DNA from: DATGIQ01 sp035295665 | GTDB taxonomy: Bacteria > Planctomycetota > Planctomycetia > Gemmatales > Gemmataceae | Assembly (NCBI GenBank): GCA_035295665.1 | Contig: DATGIQ010000492.1 | Span: forward strand, 1-14,502 | Direction of reading: 5' to 3' | DNA: 14,502 nucleotides | Part shown: positions 8,123 through 14,502 of the stretch, piece by piece | Layout of the letters: every line of letters begins with the position of its first letter | Position numbering within the stretch: position 1 is the first letter of the stretch | Position numbers and translations under genes: made by a program | The notes under the pieces: model-generated | What the model saw: only the letters and a program-made list of their open reading frames with translations | Databases searched by the model: none | Told to the model about the DNA's origin: nothing

Positions 8123-8518
8123 TCATTTGCTTTGGCGGACTGGCGTCGTGCCTACGTCGTCCTCAATATTCTGGCCGATCGTTTTCCAGCGTTGGCCCGT
8201 CGCGGTATTGATCCTGACGACCGTGGGGCTGTTTGCGTTGCGGCCTGACGCCGCAACATGCAAGGCTTGGCCTGCACTGTACACATTGACCAGCGGTGAG
8301 AGAAGACCTTCGCCGCTGCTCTGCACGCTCACCGTCAACGTCCCGCTTGTTGAGGCTGGCGCTGCGGCAGTGAAGTGCCCTGCCTGGCCCATGGTCGTGA
8401 TGTCCCGGCCAGGCGTGATCACCTGGAGCGTCTGCGCATTCAAGGAGCTGGTGAGATCTGCTGCTGCCGCGGTGTTGCGCGCATCGTTCATCGTCTGCCA
8501 GGATCTGTAACTCGTGAC
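8123..8518 (-). pseudogene. Decayed fragment of an extracellular beta-sandwich (PPC-like) domain
   Basis: Read on the minus strand from about 8518, this stretch is open for 131 codons and yields segments such as LNAQTLQVITPGRDITT, HFTAAAPASTSGTLTVSV and SSGEGLLSPLVNVYSAGQ, followed by a shorter, poorer match and a stop at 8123. From memory these resemble the repeated pre-peptidase-like domains of secreted matrixin/subtilisin-type proteins of planctomycetes (PGxDITT...FTAPAxTSGTLTVSVQSSG...LLSPxxxVY). The parent proteins are hundreds of residues long; here an in-frame TGA at 8519-8521 lies just upstream and no catalytic part is visible, so I call it a gene remnant. An intact 122-residue protein from ATG 8491 cannot be excluded. 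The rest of 8094-8654 shows no other gene; the last 130 bases probably hold the promoter of the next gene, but I could not place its elements. Confidence 0.55.
8237..8257. other. Perfect 8-bp hairpin inside the gene remnant
   Basis: GTTGCGGC at 8237-8244 and GCCGCAAC at 8250-8257 flank a 5-base loop. No T-run follows on either strand, so a standard intrinsic terminator is unlikely. It falls where the remnant's similarity to the domain fades and may mark inserted or rearranged sequence. Confidence 0.3.
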
Positions 8519-8654
8519 TCAGGGTCGGTTAAACTGCGCCGCCCTATCACTCGTACGGCTACACCAGCAAACAATTCGGTTCGCCTTGCCTCACCGCTGG
8601 CCGGGCGAGACAATGACCCTGTGGTAGTTTTGTCAGCCCCATGGACTTGCACGC

Positions 8655-9533
8655 ATGCCAACCTACATCGACCCACACATCCACATGATCTCCCGAGTCA
8701 CGGACGACTACCAGCGCATGGCCCAATGTGGCTGCGTGGCGCTCAGTGAACCGGCCTTTTGGGCCGGCTTCGATCGCGGGTCGGCGGAGGGATTCCGCGA
8801 TTATTTCCGCCACCTGACCGAGGTTGAGCCGAAGCGGGCCGCCCAGTTTGGGATCCGCCACTACAGCTGGCTGTGCATCAACGCCAAGGAAGCGGAAAAC
8901 ATTTCTCTCTCCCGCGAGGTGATCGCTCTCATTCCCGAATACCTACATCGGCCCAACGTGCTCGGCATCGGCGAGATCGGCTTGAACAAGAACACGCCCA
9001 ACGAGGCCACGATTTTCCAGGAACATGTCGATCTGGCGATGCAAACCAATGAATTGATGCTCATCCACACTCCCCACTTGGAAGACAAGTACAAGGGGAC
9101 CCGGATGATCGTCGACATGCTGAACGGCGACCGCCGTGTCGATCCGGAGCGCGTTCTGATTGACCATGTGGAAGAGCACACCGTCCGCCTGGCCCTGGAC
9201 AAGGGGTTCTGGTGCGGCATGACGCTCTATCCGACGACCAAATGCACTCCCGAGCGCGCCGTAGACATCCTGGAAATGGTCGGTCCTGATCGGATCATGG
9301 CCAATTCGGCTGGCGATTGGGGCAAGTCGAATCCGTTGGCGGTGCCGGAGTTCATTCAAGAAATGAAGCGGCGGGGCCATGCCGAGGCAATCATCCGCAA
9401 GGTCGTGTACGACAATCCGCTGGCTTTCTTCCGCCAGAGTGCCCGCTGGCAAGCCTGGCCCGAAGAGACCGGCAAAGCTGACGCAGCGAGCCCAACACGC
9501 AAGATTCGAAAGTCCGTAGTCCGTAGTTCATAG
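8655..9533 (+). CDS. TatD-like metal-dependent hydrolase
   Basis: This 292-residue TIM-barrel hydrolase of the TatD/amidohydrolase superfamily has all expected metal ligands: the DPHIH motif at residues 6-10 (His8, His10), GEIGL at 106-110 (Glu107), LIHTPH at 136-141 (His138), IDHVEEH at 169-175 (His171) and SAGDWG at 218-223 (Asp221). TatD proteins are typically nucleases or phosphoesterases. The N-terminal DPHIHMISRVTDDY pattern suggests the subgroup that includes the TatD-like protein of ebo clusters, but no ebo partners are in view, so the substrate is left open. The start has no clear ribosome binding site. The last ~20 residues are not family-like; the final seven codons (KSVVRSS) and the stop lie in the palindromic repeat, which suggests repeat insertion changed the C-terminus. 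Confidence 0.83.
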   Translation: MPTYIDPHIHMISRVTDDYQRMAQCGCVALSEPAFWAGFDRGSAEGFRDYFRHLTEVEPKRAAQFGIRHYSWLCINAKEAENISLSREVIALIPEYLHRPNVLGIGEIGLNKNTPNEATIFQEHVDLAMQTNELMLIHTPHLEDKYKGTRMIVDMLNGDRRVDPERVLIDHVEEHTVRLALDKGFWCGMTLYPTTKCTPERAVDILEMVGPDRIMANSAGDWGKSNPLAVPEFIQEMKRRGHAEAIIRKVVYDNPLAFFRQSARWQAWPEETGKADAASPTRKIRKSVVRSS

Positions 9534-9571
9534 CATGTTGACCACGGACCACGGATTATGGACTACGGACC
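9512..9571. repeat. Palindromic intergenic repeat, copy 2
   Basis: GTCCGTAGTCC at 9512-9522 and GGACTACGGAC at 9560-9570 are perfect 11-base inverted arms. The interior holds further direct copies of the unit (CCGTAG at 9521-9526, GGACCACGGA at 9547-9556). The left arm covers the last codons and stop of the TatD-like gene, and the right arm ends 7 bases before the tsaD start codon. It shares its sequence words and nested-palindrome layout with the segment at 3848-3897. Confidence 0.68.
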
Positions 9572-9577
9572 AGAGAG

Positions 9578-10588
9578 ATGTTCTTCCTAGCAATCGAATC
9601 GTCCTGTGATGAAACGGCGGCCGCCGTCTTTTCGGAAGAGCCGAAGATCTTTTCGAGCGTTGTCGCTTCGCAGACGGACCTGCATGCCCGTTTTGGCGGC
9701 GTGGTCCCCGAAGTCGCGGCGCGGGCCCATTTGCAGCGACTCCTGCCCGTGATCGATGAAACGCTGAATCGGGCCGGTGTGCGGCTGGATCAGATTAACT
9801 GCGTGGCCGTGCACAATACGCCAGGCCTGGTCGGAGCTCTGCTGGTTGGGGTCAGTTGTGCCAAGATGCTTGCCCTGACGCTGGACGTCCCGCTCATCAG
9901 CGTCAACCATATTGCCTCCCATGTTTATGCGTGCCGCCTGGCGGCTGGCCGGGATATCTTTCCCTGCGTGGGTCTGGTAGTCAGCGGCGGCCACACGGCT
10001 CTGTTTCATTGTCGCAGTGCCCTGCAATTCGATTTGCTGGGGGCGACCCTGGACGATGCTGCGGGCGAGGCATTCGATAAAGTGGCGAGCATCCTTGGGC
10101 TCGGTTTTCCCGGCGGCCCAGCCGTCGAACGCGCGGCGGCGGGAGGAAACCCACAGGCATTTCATTTCCCGCGTTCTTTCTTGCGGGAGGTACGGCTAGA
10201 TTTCAGCTTTAGTGGCTTAAAGACGGCGGTCCTATATGCGGTTTGTGGGCAAGATCTATCCTGCCCGGCCACGCCACCGGTCGGGACGCTTCGGGCCGAC
10301 CTGGCGGCCAGTTTTCAGCAGGCCGTCGTTGACGTGCTCGTGGAGAAATCACGCCAAGCCTTGCGCGCAACCGGGCTCGAGCGCCTGGCGGTGGGAGGGG
10401 GTGTTGCTGCCAACCGCGGGTTGCGCGGCGCCCTGGAAACGATGGTTAGCGCGGAAGGAGCCGAACTGCTGATTCCGCCCTTGTCGTTGTGTACCGACAA
10501 TGCCGCAATGGCGGCCTTGGCGGTTGAAAAGTGGCGTGCTCATGAGTTCGCGCCGCTCGATCTGGATGCGGTGCCCAGCTACCGTTGA
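9578..10588 (+). CDS. tsaD: tRNA N6-adenosine threonylcarbamoyltransferase TsaD
   Basis: TsaD transfers the threonylcarbamoyl group to A37 of tRNAs that read ANN codons (t6A), acting in the cytoplasm with TsaB and TsaE. The 336-residue protein is full length. It has IESSCDETAAA at 6-16, HNTPGLVGALLVG at 79-91, the HxxxH metal site (His111, His115), SGGHT at 136-140, the block DDAAGEAFDKVASILGLG at 159-176, FSFSGLKTAV at 209-218, VGGGVAANR at 272-280, and CTDNAAM at 305-311, which contributes the metal-binding Asp307. Before the ATG there is only GAGAG, squeezed between the repeat and the start, so the hairpin may influence translation. tsaB and tsaE are not in this window, which is normal. 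The gene is an essential housekeeping gene in most bacteria. Confidence 0.97.
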   Translation: MFFLAIESSCDETAAAVFSEEPKIFSSVVASQTDLHARFGGVVPEVAARAHLQRLLPVIDETLNRAGVRLDQINCVAVHNTPGLVGALLVGVSCAKMLALTLDVPLISVNHIASHVYACRLAAGRDIFPCVGLVVSGGHTALFHCRSALQFDLLGATLDDAAGEAFDKVASILGLGFPGGPAVERAAAGGNPQAFHFPRSFLREVRLDFSFSGLKTAVLYAVCGQDLSCPATPPVGTLRADLAASFQQAVVDVLVEKSRQALRATGLERLAVGGGVAANRGLRGALETMVSAEGAELLIPPLSLCTDNAAMAALAVEKWRAHEFAPLDLDAVPSYR

Positions 10589-10875
10589 AGTGCTGTGGCC
10601 CGCCCTCCAATGCTCGCCGGGTCATTTCTACACACATTCTTGAAAACAATCGCAAGCTGATTTCCAATGCAGTTCCGGGCCTGCGCTCCCTAGCGAGGGG
10701 GCTCTCTCTACGTTCTGTACGCTGGGGGCAGCTGCACAACGTGGCGGAATCGAGCCTGATTTGGCATCCTTGTGTCCACCCATCGGGTAGACTTCCGGTG
10801 GGAAGCGGGCGCGCACCCGTCATCAGGAGGGTGGTGGGGCTGTTCGCCTGGAGCTGCAGGGATGAAAAGAAACCC

Positions 10876-11430
10876 ATGAATAGAATCCTGACCGTCTTTC
10901 TCGTCGGCTTGGTCAGCCTTGGATCGGGCACCGGGAACGCGTCCGCTTGGTGGCCGTGGGATGCGCTGTTTTCCAGTCATGACTGCTGCATGCACGTCCG
11001 CTGGCGCCAGTACAACGCATTCAGTCCATTTTGCTGTGAAATGGCCGATGGCTACTACCCCCTGGCTGGATGTGGCTCCGCGGGATCGCCCGCCTGTTCC
11101 TTCGCAGATGGTCAGGGCTATCTTGGCGAATTGCCGACACCAGGGAGCGTAACCGGGCCCACGACGAGCGTCCCAACCACTGTGCTGCCAAACCAGGGTA
11201 TGCCCCCGGTTTCCCCGTTGCCGTCCTCGAGCACAAATACCCAGGCGGCCATACCCAACGTGCCGGGGCCTACCTGGCCGGCTTGGGGTCCGGGGATGAT
11301 GAATCCGATGATGATGCCGCCGGCCAGCGCCGGCGTGACCAATTCAGGGCCGATGCCTGGAATCGGTGGTTTGCCGTATGCTCCAGGCCTCAGGGGCTCT
11401 GGCGCGACCAACGGATGGGGTCGTTACTAG
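10876..11430 (+). CDS. Small exported Cys- and Pro/Met-rich hypothetical protein
   Basis: This 184-residue protein has a clear signal peptide (MNRILTVFLVGLVSLGSGTGNASA, in two parts: basic start then hydrophobic core, cleaved near residue 24). The mature N-terminal part is aromatic and Cys-rich, with six cysteines including two adjacent pairs (37-38 and 53-54) plus 66 and 74, and the phrase YNAFSPFCC, which I associate with small exported planctomycete proteins. From about residue 85 it becomes low-complexity: Pro, Thr, Ser, then a Met/Pro/Gly tail (PGMMNPMMMPP). It looks like a structural or envelope protein, not an enzyme. The frame is open further upstream, but the signal peptide at 10876 decides the start. 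Positions 10589-10875 show no gene; TTGAAA at 10640-10645 could be part of a promoter but lacks a convincing partner. Confidence 0.72.
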   Translation: MNRILTVFLVGLVSLGSGTGNASAWWPWDALFSSHDCCMHVRWRQYNAFSPFCCEMADGYYPLAGCGSAGSPACSFADGQGYLGELPTPGSVTGPTTSVPTTVLPNQGMPPVSPLPSSSTNTQAAIPNVPGPTWPAWGPGMMNPMMMPPASAGVTNSGPMPGIGGLPYAPGLRGSGATNGWGRY

Positions 11431-11491
11431 CCACGAGCCCTGTCGAAGGGCGATCGCCTCCCAATGAACGGATTCGGATCAGAAGGGGCAC

Positions 11492-11521
11492 AGGCCCGCG
11501 CGGATCACTCCGCGCGGGCCT
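11492..11521. terminator. Perfect 13-bp GC hairpin between convergent genes
   Basis: The arms at 11492-11504 and 11509-11521 pair over 13 bases (AGGCCCGCGCGGA and its complement) around a 4-base TCAC loop. The gene on the plus strand ends 61 bases before it. For the minus-strand membrane gene, the stop codon lies in the loop and the last codons form one arm. The likely role is a two-way transcription barrier. There is no long T-run on either side, so termination may be Rho-assisted or rely on stem strength alone. Confidence 0.6.
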
Positions 11522-11822
11522 CCACGTTTGCCAAGGGAACCGAAATTGGCTGGGATTGGCGGTGGCTTGCACTCGGGACTTCCCAGAGCATGACGATTAC
11601 CAGAAAACCGGCCGACAGCCCAAGCGGTGCCAGTCCGTCCGCCCGATGCCAGGCGGCCAGCAAACTGCTGGCCCCGAGAAACAGCAACGTCGCCACGAAA
11701 AGGCAGCGACCCATGGCGATCCCGCCGCGCGACCCTCCCGCTCGCGCCCACACAATTCCACACACACCCGATACAAGTCCGATCGCTGTCAACGCCAATA
11801 GCCACAACTCGAAAACAGACAC
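11505..11822 (-). CDS. Small membrane protein with three predicted helices
   Basis: This 105-residue protein has hydrophobic segments at about residues 5-25 (LWLLALTAIGLVSGVCGIVWA), 36-58 and 63-81, short charged loops between them and a polar tail. I do not recognise the family and assign no function. The frame is open up to an ATG at 11858, but GGAGG (plus-strand 11832-11836) lies 9 bases before a GTG at 11822, where the hydrophobic part also begins, so I take GTG. Membrane-like composition, the good ribosome binding site and the hairpin at its end all favour a real gene over an antisense shadow. It converges with the exported protein upstream and diverges from the DUF1573 gene. Confidence 0.68.
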   Translation of the reverse strand: MSVFELWLLALTAIGLVSGVCGIVWARAGGSRGGIAMGRCLFVATLLFLGASSLLAAWHRADGLAPLGLSAGFLVIVMLWEVPSASHRQSQPISVPLANVEARAE

Positions 11823-11831
11823 GCTACGGTT

Positions 11832-11836
11832 CCTCC
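11832..11836 (-). promoter_or_regulatory. Ribosome binding site fixing a GTG start
   Basis: CCTCC on the plus strand reads GGAGG on the minus strand, 9 bases before GTG 11822. No comparable site precedes the alternative ATG at 11858, whose extra residues are basic and Trp/Pro-rich. Confidence 0.6.
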
Positions 11837-12020
11837 ATGAACCCGGCTTACGGGGCATGCCGGTGGTTTAGATAACGAAGTGAGCGGCGGCTGTAAAGAT
11901 GGGCTTTTTCCTAGCCGTGTATTCAGGTCGGCTTGCGGCGCAGACGGAAACAGGGTAATTCCTGTGAGCCGCATCGATGCGGGTGTGACGCGCGCAGCCG
12001 AGCCGGTTGCAGAACCATGG

Positions 12021-13049
12021 ATGGCAATCCCGCGGGGGTGTCGCTTGCAGCTCCGAATGGTTGTTCCCCGGTATTGCGGGATTGCGGTCGCAGTCGTGCT
12101 GAGCGCGGCGACCATACCTGCCCGTGCCGATCTTCAATTCAGTGATCCCGTTACCAACGCGGGCACCGTCTACGCCGGTGTACCGCTCATCCAAGTATTC
12201 CATTTTAAGAACGTGGGCACGGAGGCTGTTTCCGTCATCCAGGCCCGCGCAAGCTGTGGGTGCTCCAAACCGACTTTGGGGCAGTCCACCTATCAGCCAG
12301 GCGAGACCGGCAGCATCCGCCTGGAAGTCTACACTCTGAGCCAGGCCCCCGGTCCGCACACATGGACCGTCACCTTGAACTACCAAACCGGAAATGAGGC
12401 ACGGGAAATTCGCTTGGAGCTGCACGCCCGCCTGGTCCGCGAAGTGACCGTGCAACCTTCAGCACTGGTGGTTGTCGCGGATAAGATTGGGCAACACGAA
12501 CTGGTTGTGACCGACGCGCGTCCCAAGGCAATGGCGATCCGGGATGCGCACACCAGCTCCGAGAAGTTGCTGGCATGGGTGAGCGAACCGGCGCGGGAGG
12601 CCCAAGACGTCACGGCCTGGAGAATTCGCCTCGCCGTAACAGAGGATTACCCCGACGGCCGGCACGAGGAATTCGTCGACTTGCATACGGATGATCTGCG
12701 TTACAGCGAAATTCGAGTGCCAGTTACGGTTGTTAAGCGTGTCCCTACCCGTGTCGCCGCCACGCCGAGTGACGTAGTGTTGGTCGCACCGGCCGGACAG
12801 CCATTACCCTCACGGCTGGTCTTGATCCGCGATGAGCAGGGCCAACCTGTGCACATTGACCAAGTGCGATCGGACGACCCGGCCATCACTGCACAGTGGG
12901 TCCCGGGGCCGGGGGCCATGGCCACGTTGAGGATTCGGGCCGACCGAAAGCTGCTCTCGGGTGAAACGATTCGCTGTGCCGTACACGCTCAGATCGATCA
13001 ACCGGTGCAGGAAACGGTGACGATTTCCGTACTTTGTACGGCGCATTGA
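12021..13049 (+). CDS. Exported DUF1573 domain protein
   Basis: The protein has 342 residues from this start. A signal peptide with hydrophobic core YCGIAVAVVLSAATIPARA ends at about residue 36. The DUF1573 part follows: LQFSDPVTNAGTVYAG, FHFKNVGTEAVSVIQARASCGCSKP (CGC at about 79-81), then a beta-rich stretch with TWTVTLNYQTG. DUF1573 is an immunoglobulin-like fold close to the ASH/MSP group; its role is unknown, and it is widespread in exported proteins of Planctomycetota and Bacteroidota. The remaining ~200 residues are beta-rich and may hold further similar domains (VPVTVVKRVPTRVAATPSDVVLV). ATG 12057 is an equally fair start (330 aa, shorter signal); neither has a strong ribosome binding site. 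The frame is open to 11880, but that extension lacks family features. Positions 11837-12020 should hold promoters for this gene and the divergent one. Confidence 0.8.
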   Translation: MAIPRGCRLQLRMVVPRYCGIAVAVVLSAATIPARADLQFSDPVTNAGTVYAGVPLIQVFHFKNVGTEAVSVIQARASCGCSKPTLGQSTYQPGETGSIRLEVYTLSQAPGPHTWTVTLNYQTGNEAREIRLELHARLVREVTVQPSALVVVADKIGQHELVVTDARPKAMAIRDAHTSSEKLLAWVSEPAREAQDVTAWRIRLAVTEDYPDGRHEEFVDLHTDDLRYSEIRVPVTVVKRVPTRVAATPSDVVLVAPAGQPLPSRLVLIRDEQGQPVHIDQVRSDDPAITAQWVPGPGAMATLRIRADRKLLSGETIRCAVHAQIDQPVQETVTISVLCTAH

Positions 13050-13052
13050 GCA

Positions 13053-13946
13053 TCACGGGCAGCATCCGGGCGTCTCGGTTTGCTCGGCCGGATGCGTGCG
13101 GAGGAATTCCTTCACACCACGGAGAAACTCGGGCCGCCAAAAGGTATTCATGTGATCGGCGCCTGGAATCACGATCACCTTGAAGTCGCGCAACTCCCCT
13201 TTCAGGTCGTCCACACCCTTCTGGAAAGGATCGAGGTCGCCGATGATGGACAAAGTTGGCACTTTGCACCGCTGCAGATCCTCCGCAGAAATCGTGAACA
13301 CGGCACGCAGTCCGCGCGTGGCGGCCACCAGGGCTTTGATATCGTTGACGGCCGCAAGCAAGAGACTGGCCAATCGCAGCTGCTCCTCGGTCGGCTTCGG
13401 TCGGCCCGGCGGATTCAACATCAACAAAAGCGGCCGAATCCCCTTCCCCTGTTCCAGCGATTCCGCCAGCTCATCCTGGAAGTGGGTGTCGATCGTCTTG
13501 GTCCACCCGCCGCCTCCCAGGGTCGCGCTCAACAGCCGGTCGGGGTGGGTCGTGATCAACTTGAGTGTGATGAAGGCGCCCAGTGAGTAGCCGACGACAT
13601 GGGCTTTGCGGATCTTGAGATGATCGAGCAGCCGAACCAGATCCTCTACGACCTCCATTCCGTACATCCGCGGGTCGTGGGGTTTGCCACTTTGTCCGTG
13701 TCCCCGACAATCCATAGCAATGACCTGGTAATCCTTGGCCAGGGTTTTCAAGATTCCCGGCATGCCCCATTGAAAATAGATGTTGGCGGCAAACCCGTGC
13801 ACTAAGAGCACGGGCTCCCCTTTGCCTTCGACGACGTAATGAATTTTCACGCCGCCGGAATCAAAATAGCACTCCTCCGCACGAAGAACGGTGGGGGCCA
13901 AGAGCAGCAACCAGGCAACACTTGCTACCACGGGTCGGCGAAACAT
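13053..13946 (-). CDS. Secreted alpha/beta hydrolase
   Basis: This 297-residue alpha/beta-hydrolase-fold protein has an N-terminal signal peptide (RRPVVASVAWLLLLAPTVLRA, cleaved near residue 23). The oxyanion-hole region is VLLVHGFAAN at 46-55. The nucleophile elbow GYSLGA gives Ser121, the acid is in IIGDLDPF (most likely Asp239), and the His is in PGADHMNTF (His265), so the triad is complete. DCRGHGQSGKP at 79-89 is the usual strand-6 motif of the epoxide-hydrolase/esterase branch. An esterase or lipase-type activity outside the cytoplasm is likely; the substrate is unknown. The ATG is preceded, on the minus strand, by AGGA (plus 13957-13960) at 10 bases. Its stop lies 3 bases from the stop of the DUF1573 gene, so the two are tail to tail with no room for a separate terminator. 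Confidence 0.88.
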   Translation of the reverse strand: MFRRPVVASVAWLLLLAPTVLRAEECYFDSGGVKIHYVVEGKGEPVLLVHGFAANIYFQWGMPGILKTLAKDYQVIAMDCRGHGQSGKPHDPRMYGMEVVEDLVRLLDHLKIRKAHVVGYSLGAFITLKLITTHPDRLLSATLGGGGWTKTIDTHFQDELAESLEQGKGIRPLLLMLNPPGRPKPTEEQLRLASLLLAAVNDIKALVAATRGLRAVFTISAEDLQRCKVPTLSIIGDLDPFQKGVDDLKGELRDFKVIVIPGADHMNTFWRPEFLRGVKEFLRTHPAEQTETPGCCP

Positions 13947-14035
13947 CAGCTACAATTCCTTTCGGGGACTCCTTGGCCAAAAGCGGAACTGCTCGATTCT
14001 ACCATTTTTTCACGGCTCGACTCAAAGCGAACTCC

Positions 14036-14043
14036 AGGAGGGA
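14036..14043 (+). promoter_or_regulatory. Strong ribosome binding site
   Basis: AGGAGGGA lies 7 bases before ATG 14051 and is the best Shine-Dalgarno match in the window. It sets the start of the edge-truncated TIM-barrel gene. Confidence 0.7.
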
Positions 14044-14050
14044 ACGACGG

Positions 14051-14502
14051 ATGAAGACGGCCCTACACTCGGTCAGCTACGCCGGTGTTTGGCCCGGACA
14101 GGCCCGGCTCTCCGTCGAGGCCTTCCTGCGCCATGCCAAGGAGCTTGGTTTCGAGGCGGTGATGTTGATGGCCAAGCGCCCCCACGTTTCGGTGCTGGAT
14201 TTTGAGGCCGAAGCGCGCATGCGGCTCCATGAACTCCTTGCCCAGCTGGGAATCCGTGTGGTCTGCTTGGCGGGCTACACCGATTTCTGCATGGGTGGGG
14301 ATCGCCTGGATATTCCCACACGAGAAATGCAAATTCTCTATGTCCGCGAGCTTTGCCGGACCGCCCGCGATCTGGATTGCCGGCTCGTGCGCGTGTTCAC
14401 CGGTTTTGACTACGCCAACTCTTCTCTGGATCAACAATGGAGCTGGTGCGTCTCGTCTCTGCGGGAGTGTGCACGGCGGGCTGCCGAGTTCGGCGTGACC
14501 CT
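14051..14502 (+). CDS. Sugar phosphate isomerase/epimerase-like TIM barrel (partial, 3' end outside)
   Basis: The first 150 codons of a gene run off the window. The start MKTALHSVSYAGVWPGQ, then FLRHAKELGFEAVMLMAKRPH, LGIRVVCLAGYTDF and CRLVRVFTGF show the strand-helix rhythm and the residue pattern of the xylose-isomerase-like TIM barrel (AP endonuclease family 2) used by sugar isomerases and epimerases. The metal-binding Glu and His of the second half lie beyond the edge, so activity cannot be judged. Family members act on sugars or inositols in the cytoplasm; no signal peptide is present. The gene is divergent from the alpha/beta hydrolase, with 104 bases between the starts that must hold both promoters. 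Confidence 0.82.
   Translation, partial: MKTALHSVSYAGVWPGQARLSVEAFLRHAKELGFEAVMLMAKRPHVSVLDFEAEARMRLHELLAQLGIRVVCLAGYTDFCMGGDRLDIPTREMQILYVRELCRTARDLDCRLVRVFTGFDYANSSLDQQWSWCVSSLRECARRAAEFGVT

Noticed and set aside
8108..8125. Palindromic GATGCATGCGGTCCGCATC after DUF1501 as a terminator
   Set aside because: Five-base arms with a nine-base loop, or a one-base centre, and no T-run; too weak to call.
8127..8510. Plus-strand 127-codon frame in the gene-poor interval
   Set aside because: The minus-strand reading of the same bases gives a recognisable extracellular-domain pattern, while the plus-strand product resembles nothing I know.
11070..11801. 243-codon plus-strand frame after the exported-protein gene
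   Set aside because: It overlaps the exported protein out of frame, crosses the perfect hairpin and is antisense to the membrane protein; its composition is Arg/Gly/Pro-rich, with no domain.
13080..13586. 168-codon plus-strand frame opposite the alpha/beta hydrolase
   Set aside because: It is a shadow of a gene with an intact catalytic triad and signal peptide.

Overview
The window reads as a chromosomal stretch from a GC-rich bacterium, most likely a member of the Planctomycetota (Gemmataceae or a relative; this is inference). The reasons are the adjacent DUF1800/DUF1501 pair, the small Cys-rich exported protein, the many secreted proteins of no known family, and a remnant that resembles domains of planctomycete secreted proteases. 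I see no rRNA, tRNA, CRISPR array, transposase or phage gene.

Layout. Positions 266-1422: a LarE-type ATP-dependent sulfur transferase, translationally coupled to a small unknown protein. Positions 1530-2410: a compact ECF-type sigma factor overlapping a single-pass membrane protein in the usual anti-sigma position. Positions 2450-5294: two tandem paralogous secreted proteins of an unrecognised family. Positions 5337-8093: the DUF1800 and DUF1501 (Tat-exported) pair. Everything from the sigma factor to DUF1501 is on the + strand with short gaps, so co-expression is plausible but not shown. Positions 8094-8654 hold no intact gene; they carry a decayed minus-strand fragment of an extracellular beta-sandwich domain. 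Positions 8655-10588: a TatD-like metal-dependent hydrolase, then TsaD (tRNA t6A synthesis). Positions 10876-11430: a small Cys-, Pro- and Met-rich exported protein. It converges on a three-helix membrane protein (11505-11822, minus), and a perfect GC hairpin separates the two. Positions 12021-13049: an exported DUF1573 protein, which meets a secreted alpha/beta hydrolase (13053-13946, minus) tail to tail. From 14051 a sugar-phosphate isomerase/epimerase-like TIM barrel runs off the window edge.

Two intergenic spots, 3848-3897 and 9512-9571, carry related inverted-repeat sequence built on a TCCGTAGTCCG-like unit. I read this as a dispersed palindromic repeat family.

The best candidates for something undescribed are the tandem secreted paralogs together with their sigma-factor, membrane-protein and DUF1800/DUF1501 neighbours, and the palindromic repeat. 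I found no clear defence system or biosynthetic cluster. Most of the rest is ordinary planctomycete gene content.
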